Assembly: GCA_004212095.1 (NCBI GenBank)
Contig: RXIJ01000056.1
Span: forward strand, 1-10,915
Direction of reading: 5' to 3'
Length of the DNA stretch: 10,915 nt
From: Methanosarcinales archaeon
Lineage (GTDB): Archaea > Halobacteriota > Methanosarcinia > Methanosarcinales > EX4572-44
Position numbers and translations under genes: made by a program. Below, piece after piece: positions 4,719 through 10,915 of this stretch. The notes under the pieces were generated by a model that was not told the DNA's origin, searched no databases, and was given only the letters and a program-made list of their open reading frames with translations. Numbering within the stretch: the first letter of the stretch is position 1; each line of letters begins with the position of its first letter.

Positions 4719-6425
4719 TTACAGATCTGAAATTTTACTGCTTTTCACTGCATCAATCAATTTTTTCGTGTACTCATGCTGCGGATTTTCGATAATATGA
4801 TGTGTTGGAGTATTTTCTACAATCCTGCCGTCATGGAGGACTGCAATGCGATCGCTTACCTTGCGCGCAACTCCAATATCATGTGTCACAAAGATCATAG
4901 AGATCCCACGCTCGTTCTGTAGATTCAGAAGAAGTCTTAGAATCTTTGCCTGGACACTTGGATCAAGAAAAGATGTGGATTCATCGGCGATGATTAAATC
5001 CGGCTCAAGTATCAGTGCTCTCGCTATAGCAACTCTTTGAAGCTCACCCCCGCTTAATTCATGCGGATATTTTCGTATAAAATAATCATCAACCGGCAAC
5101 TGCACCTCTCTTAGAGCATTCCTGATCTTACCAGCGGATTTACCATCGAATACCTTGTGTATGACAAGAGGTTCTGCGATTGCTTCAAATACGTTGAATC
5201 GGTGGCTGATTGAGTCTCTTGGGGATTGGTAAACAATTCCTACCATTTTTGCAAATTCTTTTCGATTAATCTTATCAAGCCCCTTCCCCCTAAAGATAAT
5301 TTTTCCGCCATCCGGTTTGATTGTACCTGTAATAAGATACGTGAGTGTAGTCTTTCCAGAGCCGGTCTCTCCGACAAGTGCAAGTATTTCACCTTCATCG
5401 AGTTTGAGTGAAACATCCTTTAGTACCTCAATATCTTTATAGGATTTTGAGATGTTTTCAACAGAGATCATTGTCGCAATACCGCAACGATGACAGACGA
5501 CAACACCGCCCCCGTTTGTTGAGGCTGCTTGTGGACGCCTCTCTAAACAGACATCGATTGATTGTGTACATCTTGGCTGGAAGATGCATCCTTTTGGTGT
5601 ACTGGTCTGTTGTGGTGGAGCACCTCTTACACCAGCAAGGTCTTTAGCACGTTCCATCACAGGAAACGAGCGGACAAGTGCTCGTGTGTATGGGTGATGC
5701 GGGGCATCCAGAAGCTCTTTTGATGGCAGAGATTCTAATATATTGCCAGAGTACAAAACTACGGTGTAATCAGAACACAGTGCTGCAAAAGAAAGATCGT
5801 GGGTTATAAGAAGAACTGCTTTCCCAATGTTTATCTGTTTTTTTATCACTTCTGCAAGATATAATTTTGTTATTGCATCAACGGATGCAACAGGCTCATC
5901 CAGGACAAGTATCCCTGAGTCAGTAATTAGTGCCATTGCCATGAGAACTCGCTGCCGTTCCCCGGAACTGAGCTGATGCGGATACAGCATGCTGCGTCCC
6001 GTCTTAATCTTCATGTAATCGAGCATCTTGCCGGATTTATCGATAGCAGCATTTCGAGATTCTCCATTCTTAATCAACGGTTCAGCAACCTGGTTGATAA
6101 TTTTGTGAACTGGATTTAGCACATCCCCATAATTCTGAAACACGATAGAAATTTCATTCCATCTAATTTTTCTCATCTCTTCACTGGATAACTCGCTTGT
6201 ATTGACACCATTGATCACAACTGATCCTGTCATTATGGCATTTTGGGACGGGAGTTTCATGGATGCAAGCGCAAGTGTGGTCTTCCCGGAGCCAGATTCC
6301 CCAACTATAGAAACACACTCCCCTTCATTTATTTTAAGAGATATATTATTCAGGGCAGTTATCGTATTACCCTCTGTACCGGATAATCTATATTTTACAT
6401 TCAGATTCTTAAACTGTAGCGGCAT
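4719..6425 (-). CDS. Fused double ATP-binding subunit of Opp/Dpp/Nik-type ABC importer (OppD-OppF-like)
   Basis: A 568-aa cytoplasmic ATPase that powers the importer, with OppD-like and OppF-like halves in one chain (as in YejF-type fusions). Domain 1: Walker A GESGSGKT 42-49, Q97, signature LSSGERQ 152-158, Walker B ILVLDEP 172-178, switch H209. Then the oligopeptide C-terminal region with HHPYTRAL 243-250 and cysteines C280, C286, C293, C311, C314, a pattern linked to a bound metal or Fe-S centre in some OppD/DppD relatives. Domain 2 begins at M319: Walker A GETGSGKT 352-359, Q400, signature LSGGELQ 457-463, Walker B IIADES with E482, H515. Both sites look catalytically complete; LSSGE and DEST (for DEPT) are mild deviations. 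The start is fixed by AAAGGAGG inside the end of the preceding permease (17-bp overlap). Last gene of the operon; no T-rich terminator is seen after it. Confidence 0.92.
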   Translation of the reverse strand: MPLQFKNLNVKYRLSGTEGNTITALNNISLKINEGECVSIVGESGSGKTTLALASMKLPSQNAIMTGSVVINGVNTSELSSEEMRKIRWNEISIVFQNYGDVLNPVHKIINQVAEPLIKNGESRNAAIDKSGKMLDYMKIKTGRSMLYPHQLSSGERQRVLMAMALITDSGILVLDEPVASVDAITKLYLAEVIKKQINIGKAVLLITHDLSFAALCSDYTVVLYSGNILESLPSKELLDAPHHPYTRALVRSFPVMERAKDLAGVRGAPPQQTSTPKGCIFQPRCTQSIDVCLERRPQAASTNGGGVVVCHRCGIATMISVENISKSYKDIEVLKDVSLKLDEGEILALVGETGSGKTTLTYLITGTIKPDGGKIIFRGKGLDKINRKEFAKMVGIVYQSPRDSISHRFNVFEAIAEPLVIHKVFDGKSAGKIRNALREVQLPVDDYFIRKYPHELSGGELQRVAIARALILEPDLIIADESTSFLDPSVQAKILRLLLNLQNERGISMIFVTHDIGVARKVSDRIAVLHDGRIVENTPTHHIIENPQHEYTKKLIDAVKSSKISDL

Positions 6426-7263
6426 TATTCCCTCCTTTAAGTCTTGGATCGAATATTTCTTCTATTGCATAAGAAATAAGAGCAAGAGAAACGATAAGCA
6501 TTGAAAGTGAGAGAACTGCTGGCAGAAGCCAATTGAACCATACATCGAGATACAGGTATCGCATTGCATAACTCATCATAATTCCAAGACTTTTTGTTGT
6601 AGGATCAAATATTCCAAGAAACGAAAGACCTGCTTCCATGAACACTGCAATCCGTGCTTTTGTGACAAAACCCATCGCACAGAGTGGAAACAGCTCTGGT
6701 AAGATGTGCTTGCGCATAATATAAACGGTCGATGCACCCATATTCCTTGCTGCTTTTATATGGGGTTTTGTTTTGAGTGAGAGTGTTTGAGCGCGAACTC
6801 CTCTTGCTATGGTTTGCCAGATAATAAGTGAAAGCGTGACTACTAAAATCATTGTAGATGGTCTGAAGTATGCCGCAATCAATATCAGTACTAAAATTGA
6901 AGGTATCGCAAGCAGTGCATCAACAATTCTCATAACCACAAGATCGTATAGTCCACCAACCAGTGCTGCTGAAACACCGAGTATGAGCCCGATCGTGCAT
7001 GCGATCGCTGCAACTGAGACCCCAAAGAATACCGATGTTCTGAGTGCCCACAAGAGTTCACTGAATATGTCATAGCCAATGTCATTGGTTCCAAGCAGGT
7101 GGTTCATTGATGGTGGCTGGAATGATCTATCCGAATAATCCCATGGATCGTGTGGTGCAATTAGCGGGGCAAGGATAGCTGTTGTTGAGAGCAGCAAAAA
7201 CATTACAAGCCCGGTAACACCGATTCTATTTCTTTTAAATTCTCGAAACGGTCTAATATGCAT
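6409..7263 (-). CDS. ABC importer permease, OppC/DppC/NikC-like
   Basis: Second transmembrane subunit of the importer, about 284 aa, BPD_transp_1 family (counted below from the TTG at 7269). An N-terminal hydrophobic helix (about 17-37) is preceded by FREFKRNRIG, typical of the OppC N-terminal domain; then QPPSMNHLLGTNDIGYDIFS (51-70, the family's H-x-LGTDxxGRD block), several membrane segments, the EAA loop AARNMGASTVYIMRKHILPE (173-192) that docks on the ATPase, and EAGLSFLG (212-219). ATG 7263 is preferred because GAGGG lies 6 nt upstream; a TTG at 7269 would add two residues. It overlaps the preceding permease by 11 bp and the ATPase gene by 17 bp, implying translational coupling. Substrate specificity cannot be told from this subunit. 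Confidence 0.92.
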   Translation of the reverse strand: MHIRPFREFKRNRIGVTGLVMFLLLSTTAILAPLIAPHDPWDYSDRSFQPPSMNHLLGTNDIGYDIFSELLWALRTSVFFGVSVAAIACTIGLILGVSAALVGGLYDLVVMRIVDALLAIPSILVLILIAAYFRPSTMILVVTLSLIIWQTIARGVRAQTLSLKTKPHIKAARNMGASTVYIMRKHILPELFPLCAMGFVTKARIAVFMEAGLSFLGIFDPTTKSLGIMMSYAMRYLYLDVWFNWLLPAVLSLSMLIVSLALISYAIEEIFDPRLKGGNNAATV

Positions 7264-8227
7264 ATTCAACCCTCGGATCTATCTTTTTATAGAGCAAATC
7301 CACAACAATGTTGATTAAAAGTACCAGCAAGACCGATACGGTAAGAATTCCTTGCAGCAGCGGAAGGTCACGATTTGATATTGCATTATATGTTAAGAGC
7401 CCAAGCCCGGGATATGCAAAGATCGTTTCAATGAAAAGTACACCAGTAATCACATATGCGAGCCTGATCCCAATGCGTGTAAAAAACGGTAGTATCGCAT
7501 TTCTTGCAGCATGAAAATACTTTATTTTTCTTTCTTTAATGCCTTTTGCACGGGCAGTGAGTACATAAGGCTCACGAATCGTCAGTATCATGCTGTTTCT
7601 GATCAAAAGATAATCGCCTGGAATCTGGGAAAGAGTGAGCGTTGTGAGTGGCAGTATCAGATGCCAGAGGATGTCTTTGATGTGTGCGATTCCTGCGAGA
7701 TTCGAGTATGGCGTCATTGCTCCGGATGTTGGAAACCATCCACCATACAAACTAAAGATGGTAAGAAAAAGAATTCCTACAGCTAAAGAAGGGATGCCAT
7801 CAACAACCAACATGGAAACCAGTAATGACTGATCAGTTCTTTTACCTCGCACCCAGGAACTTTCCACACCAAGTACCATTCCGATAATTGCTGAAAGAAT
7901 AAACGAGGTGCATACAAGAAGCATTGTCCATGGTAGCGCATCCATGATGAGTGTGGTTGTTGGTGCATGGCAGATGTGTGAATATCCAAGATTTCCGTGT
8001 GCAAGCTGCACCAGATATATAAAAAACTGCACATGAAGTGGTTTATTAAGCCCATGCAGTTGGACAAGTTCATTGTATAACTCATCAGTGATTGTAACTT
8101 CGTAGCCACTATACATGGCAAGGATTACATCGCCAGGAAGAAGGCGTGGCAGTAAAAAATTGAGGAAAAGAAGGAAAAATATGGTCAGCAGATAAATCGT
8201 TACGATCTTTGCAGTTCTGTTCCTCAT
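7253..8227 (-). CDS. ABC importer permease, OppB/DppB/NikB-like
   Basis: First transmembrane subunit, 324 aa, intact. The N-terminal membrane helix (about 7-30) leads to LLPGDVI (29-35, family L-x-PGDP block), a periplasm-side segment with QLHGLNKPLHVQFFIYL (56-72) and GNLGYSH (78-84), five further hydrophobic stretches, the EAA-like coupling loop ARAKGIKERKIKYFHAARNA (225-244), and ETIFAYPGLG (267-276), all hallmarks of OppB/DppB/NikB. The C-terminus DPRVEYAY is the normal end. The start ATG is 19 bp after the binding-protein stop with AGGAAG upstream. It pairs with the adjacent OppC-like permease to form the membrane channel. No lesions seen. Confidence 0.93.
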   Translation of the reverse strand: MRNRTAKIVTIYLLTIFFLLFLNFLLPRLLPGDVILAMYSGYEVTITDELYNELVQLHGLNKPLHVQFFIYLVQLAHGNLGYSHICHAPTTTLIMDALPWTMLLVCTSFILSAIIGMVLGVESSWVRGKRTDQSLLVSMLVVDGIPSLAVGILFLTIFSLYGGWFPTSGAMTPYSNLAGIAHIKDILWHLILPLTTLTLSQIPGDYLLIRNSMILTIREPYVLTARAKGIKERKIKYFHAARNAILPFFTRIGIRLAYVITGVLFIETIFAYPGLGLLTYNAISNRDLPLLQGILTVSVLLVLLINIVVDLLYKKIDPRVEYAY

Positions 8228-8246
8228 CTTCTATCTGCTTCTTCCT

Positions 8247-9956
8247 TTAGTGTCGTTTGAGATAAAATGCAACAAGAATAAATATTGCCATCACCACTGA
8301 AAAGGATATGATTGGGCTTTCCTGCTGCTGCGCTTCCTGTGTGGCTGCTGTTGTGCCTTCTTCTGTTCCAGTAACAATCAGTGCAAGTTTGTTCTGCGGG
8401 ATTGGGATCCCTTTGGCGATTCCTCCGGTCGTGTAGAACCAACTAACGCCAGCATCCGGAGTATAGGCGTAATACCATGTTGGATAATAAAGCGAGATTG
8501 CAGGGAGTTCTCTTGCATAGACGTTCTGTGCCTCGTGCACTGCTTCAAGTCTTTTTGAAGCATCCATCTCATGCATTAGACCATCGAACCATTCATTTAA
8601 TTCCTCGCTCTTGTTGTATCTGGCAGTATTCGGACTTGGCTTGGAACCTGGAACCTGGATTGTCTTTTCATAGAGAATCTTTGGATCAGCACCAATGCCG
8701 CCATGCCCGGAAATTGCAAGATCAAAATCCCAGTTTATCACTTTCTTATCGACCATCTTCGTGTCAAGAGATGTCAACTCAACCTGTATCCCAACCTTTT
8801 CAAGCTGATCTTTCAGGATTTCTCCATCACGATCAGGTGCAGGCTGCCCACCAACACCGATCATCGAGACCAGTACCTGAAGTTTGAGGGGTTTTTTATC
8901 ATTTATAAAAATACCATTGTCCCATTCATAACCAAGTGATTCAATCAATTCCTTTGCTTTCCCGGGATTGTATGGATAATCCGGAACATTTGGACTTGCC
9001 CACACACTCTCACTTGAAATTAACCCGTAACTTGCAGGCTTTCCATATCCTCTAAGTGATTTATCCACAAACTCGCTCTGGTTAATCGCATAAGCCAGTG
9101 CCTGTCTGAATACGATATTATCAAGAGGCTGCTTGTTGTGGTTGATCATCAGTTTCTTGTTCCAGTAATGCGGACCTGCTATAACGATAAAACCTTTCTC
9201 TGTCATAGTGTCCACCATCTCGGATTTGATCGATGCAAAGTTAACTTCGCCGCGCTGCAATGCCATCTGAGGATCGCCAGTTTTCACATAGATCAATTGA
9301 TCAATGATTGGCTTACCGAGATAGTATTCATCGAATGCCTCATACTTGTATGTTCCATGCTCCTTGCTGAAATCAGCATACTTGAATGGGCCAGACCCTA
9401 CAAACGCACCAGGTTCCACGTAGTCCATCGGATTTTCAACATCCTTCCAAATATGCTCGGGGAGGATTGGCATTGTGCCGCCAATATCCTCCATGAATGG
9501 CGCATACGGGCCGCTCATATAGATCTTTACCGTGTATTTGTCGACCGCCTCTGCCCGATCCACTCGATCGAGTACGACCCAGCCATAAGGATGTTCTTTC
9601 ATGTAGTGTATGGTAAAAGCAACATCACTGGCAGTTACTGGCGTCCCGTCGTGCCATTTTGCATTTTCTACCAGATTAAAGACATAGGCATCTTCATCGT
9701 TAAGGTATTCCCAGTTTTCTGCTAACAGTGGGATTGGACTGTTTGTTTCATTCTTCCATACCAACGTATCAAAGATAAACTGCATCCTCACGTATCCAGG
9801 ACCTCTTGCATAGGAAAGATATGGAGATGGGTACCCCCAATCACCAGCTTTGTCTGCAATTCTAATTTCTTTTTCAGATGCAGCACTTATTACCGATGTA
9901 GATATACACAGGCAAATGATTGAAGCTGCAATCAGTATTTGTTTCACATTAGTCAT
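8247..9956 (-). CDS. Extracellular solute-binding protein, family 5 (peptide/nickel class), membrane-anchored
   Basis: A 569-aa SBP_bac_5 (PF00496) protein that captures the substrate outside the cell. The N-terminal signal (hydrophobic 7-25) has a likely cleavage near VISA-ASEK; no lipobox. Family landmarks: FDTLVWKN (62-69), LLAENWEY (77-84), WHDGTPVTASDVAFT (101-115), VGSGPFKY (about 192), FRQALAYAINQSEFV (about 282-297). The C-terminal end has a Thr/Glu/Gln-rich linker (about 528-547) and one membrane helix (548-566) ending KRH, the usual archaeal way to tether a binding protein to the outer face of the membrane. The start ATG has GAGGT 8 nt upstream and lies 32 bp after the FmdE gene. 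Relatives bind peptides, nickel chelates or other small compounds; nothing visible decides between them. Confidence 0.92.
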   Translation of the reverse strand: MTNVKQILIAASIICLCISTSVISAASEKEIRIADKAGDWGYPSPYLSYARGPGYVRMQFIFDTLVWKNETNSPIPLLAENWEYLNDEDAYVFNLVENAKWHDGTPVTASDVAFTIHYMKEHPYGWVVLDRVDRAEAVDKYTVKIYMSGPYAPFMEDIGGTMPILPEHIWKDVENPMDYVEPGAFVGSGPFKYADFSKEHGTYKYEAFDEYYLGKPIIDQLIYVKTGDPQMALQRGEVNFASIKSEMVDTMTEKGFIVIAGPHYWNKKLMINHNKQPLDNIVFRQALAYAINQSEFVDKSLRGYGKPASYGLISSESVWASPNVPDYPYNPGKAKELIESLGYEWDNGIFINDKKPLKLQVLVSMIGVGGQPAPDRDGEILKDQLEKVGIQVELTSLDTKMVDKKVINWDFDLAISGHGGIGADPKILYEKTIQVPGSKPSPNTARYNKSEELNEWFDGLMHEMDASKRLEAVHEAQNVYARELPAISLYYPTWYYAYTPDAGVSWFYTTGGIAKGIPIPQNKLALIVTGTEEGTTAATQEAQQQESPIISFSVVMAIFILVAFYLKRH

Positions 9957-9988
9957 TTAGTCTACCTCTTTTATTAATTGGTTGTTAA

Positions 9989-10600
9989 TTACACGGCCTC
10001 TATTAATTCATTAAAGCATGGAATGCAGTGCGGCTCACCGTTTAACAAACGGATCCTTGTTTCCATTGCAGACTCGCCACACCTGACGCATTCCACTGAT
10101 TCATGTATCAGTGCCATTGGAAGCGGCTCTGAAGTGACCTCTTTTATAATCAGTAAATCCCCTTCAGGTAAGTTCAGTATTTCGTTGCTTTTTTTAATAT
10201 GCAGTTGTTTAAACTCACCTGTTTCATCCTGGCTTGCTGTTTTCTCCTTAACCCTGGTAAAGAGTTCCAAATGTCTTTTGTCTGTTATAACAGCCTCGTT
10301 TTTTATGGAAATCCTCAATGATCTGTTATTTTCACGGTTCATAAATGTATAAACATATTTACCAAAATCATTGAAAATCAGGTTTCCTTTGCCAAATGTA
10401 CAGCCAACTAGTGCCTGAATTGCATCCAAACCACAGGAGTTGTTCTCAACAATTGCAACCATCTCTTCATCCTTGGAAGGTTTTCCAAGTTCTCGCAGTG
10501 CAACCTGTGACACACGTATCCCCATTGCAAGTCCCGGACACTGATGTCCATGAAAACTAATAGCCTTTTTAAGCATAAACTCAGTATCTTGGAAAGTCAT
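9989..10600 (-). CDS. FmdE-family protein with C-terminal zinc finger
   Basis: A 203-aa cytoplasmic protein of the FmdE family (PF02663), named from the molybdenum formylmethanofuran dehydrogenase operon of methanogens; the molecular role of the family is not settled. Landmarks: FHGHQCPGLAMGIR (16-29) with the conserved H-G-H-x-C-P-G, NSCGLDAIQALVGCTFGKGN (54-73) with its two cysteines and D58, FNDFGK (76-81), and a C-terminal C-x2-C-x17-C-x2-C zinc finger (CVRC ... CIPC). Full family length. It stands 32 bp upstream of the binding protein on the same strand, so it is probably the first gene of the importer operon, which suggests a role in metal or cofactor handling linked to the transported solute; that link is inference. 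ATG 10600 lies about 26 nt from a TATA box with no ribosome site, pointing to a leaderless mRNA. Confidence 0.9.
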   Translation of the reverse strand: MTFQDTEFMLKKAISFHGHQCPGLAMGIRVSQVALRELGKPSKDEEMVAIVENNSCGLDAIQALVGCTFGKGNLIFNDFGKYVYTFMNRENNRSLRISIKNEAVITDKRHLELFTRVKEKTASQDETGEFKQLHIKKSNEILNLPEGDLLIIKEVTSEPLPMALIHESVECVRCGESAMETRIRLLNGEPHCIPCFNELIEAV

Positions 10601-10622
10601 ATTTTGTACTAATTGTTAATAC

Positions 10623-10630
10623 TATTTAAA
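10623..10630 (-). promoter_or_regulatory. Archaeal box A (TATA) for the FmdE-transporter operon
   Basis: TTTAAATA on the minus strand, centred about 26 nt before the ATG at 10600. That distance puts the transcription start at or next to the start codon, consistent with the absence of a Shine-Dalgarno sequence there. Likely drives the whole five-gene operon. Confidence 0.6.
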
Positions 10631-10672
10631 GAATTCGTCAAACGGGCGCTATCTAAAAATCCGAGTGTTTTA

Positions 10673-10759
10673 TCACCGCAGAGAGTGCATAGGACGCGGA
10701 GTTTTAAGACCGCTCCGATCCGCTCCGATCCTCTGCGTTCTCCGCGTGCTCCGCGGTGA
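10673..10759. repeat. CCGCAGAG-type imperfect inverted repeat
   Basis: TCACCGCAGAGAGTGCA... (10673-10701) and the reverse complement of 10731-10759 (TCACCGCGGAGCACGCGGAG...) match at 21 of 29 positions, around a 29-bp centre. CACCGCAGAG/ACGCGGAG-rich intergenic repeats are familiar from many uncultivated microbial genomes and often yield spurious ORF calls with a FHRGARGERRGSE-like translation, as on the minus strand here. It lies 43 bp upstream of the operon's TATA box. Function unknown. Confidence 0.7.
10710..10731. repeat. 10-bp tandem repeat, 2.2 copies
   Basis: CCGCTCCGAT occurs twice in direct tandem followed by CC, inside the centre of the CCGCAGAG-type inverted repeat. Confidence 0.8.
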
Positions 10760-10784
10760 AATTTGGTTTCGTTGTTGTTCCGCA

Positions 10785-10805
10785 CTCGATTGCTTTGCAA
10801 TCGAG
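10785..10805. repeat. 21-bp hairpin, copy B (sister of 1151-1171)
   Basis: Perfect inverted repeat: arms CTCGATTGC and GCAATCGAG around TTT. Relative to copy A one A:T pair is replaced by a G:C pair on both arms, while the other eight pairs are identical; the loop differs completely. Confidence 0.8.
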
Positions 10806-10821
10806 AAATAAAAACTACTTT

Positions 10822-10842
10822 CTGCAAAGCGGAGCTTTGCAG
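10822..10842. repeat. 21-bp hairpin (9-bp arms, 3-nt loop)
   Basis: Perfect inverted repeat: arms CTGCAAAGC and GCTTTGCAG around GGA, 16 bp after hairpin copy B and with the same 9+3+9 geometry but another sequence. Confidence 0.8.
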
Positions 10843-10877
10843 GTGTATGGTTGCGAAAGATAGATTAAGGGTAGATG

Positions 10878-10900
10878 TTATTAGTAAGAGTTACTAATAA
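10878..10900. repeat. 23-bp hairpin (10-bp arms, 3-nt loop)
   Basis: Perfect inverted repeat: arms TTATTAGTAA and TTACTAATAA around GAG, followed by AATTTAATGCGGT (10902-10914) at the window edge. The full stretch 10607-10915 has no credible gene; these repeats and the operon promoter are all that is visible. Confidence 0.75.
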
Positions 10901-10915
10901 TAATTTAATGCGGTG

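Noticed and set aside
9138..9725. 195-codon plus-strand open frame
   Set aside because: It is an antisense shadow of the binding-protein gene, which is complete and well matched to its family.
10609..10827. 72-aa minus-strand open frame upstream of FmdE
   Set aside because: It runs through the CCGCAGAG repeat and hairpins, and its FHRGARGERRGSE-like translation is the typical spurious product of this repeat type. No ribosome site or family match.

Overview
The window looks like archaeal, euryarchaeal DNA, most likely from a methanogen or an ANME-type relative in the Methanomicrobia/Methanosarcinales. Supporting signs are an FmdE (formylmethanofuran dehydrogenase subunit E) family protein, a stand-alone DUF123 protein, an archaeal-ATPase remnant, TTTATATA/TTTAAATA box A promoters about 25 nt before starts (one apparently leaderless), GGAGG ribosome sites, and a solute-binding protein tethered by a C-terminal membrane helix. 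Taxonomy is inferred; there is no rRNA or other marker gene.

Left part (1-4590) is an AT-rich graveyard of accessory DNA. From left to right: a decayed IS630-type transposase running off the left edge (minus); an intact DUF123/GIY-YIG-like gene (plus, 623-1069); a short IS4/IS1634-type transposase fragment (1314-1550); an IS5-type transposase broken by frameshifts and internal deletions (1668-2440); a small minus-strand cassette behind a good TATA box, made of a frameshifted winged-helix gene (3266-3068), an 88-aa possible minimal nucleotidyltransferase-fold protein (3036-2770), a micro-ORF in ATGA overlap, and the first ~50 codons of an archaeal AAA-type ATPase (2696-2541); then a nearly complete IS1-family element (3514-4590) with recognisable terminal inverted repeats, a programmed -1 frameshift heptamer, and a transposase killed by one nonsense codon and two one-base shifts.

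Right part (4719-10600) is a tightly packed minus-strand operon, transcribed right to left: FmdE-family protein, Opp/Dpp/Nik-type solute-binding protein, two permeases, and one polypeptide carrying both ATPase domains. The last three genes overlap. Together they should form a complete ATP-driven importer of the peptide/nickel class with an FmdE-domain cytoplasmic protein made first; the substrate cannot be read from the sequence.

Upstream of the operon (10607-10915) is a gene-free stretch full of short palindromes, a CCGCAGAG-type inverted repeat and a 10-bp tandem repeat. One hairpin here is a covarying sister of a hairpin at 1151-1171, suggesting a dispersed structured repeat family.
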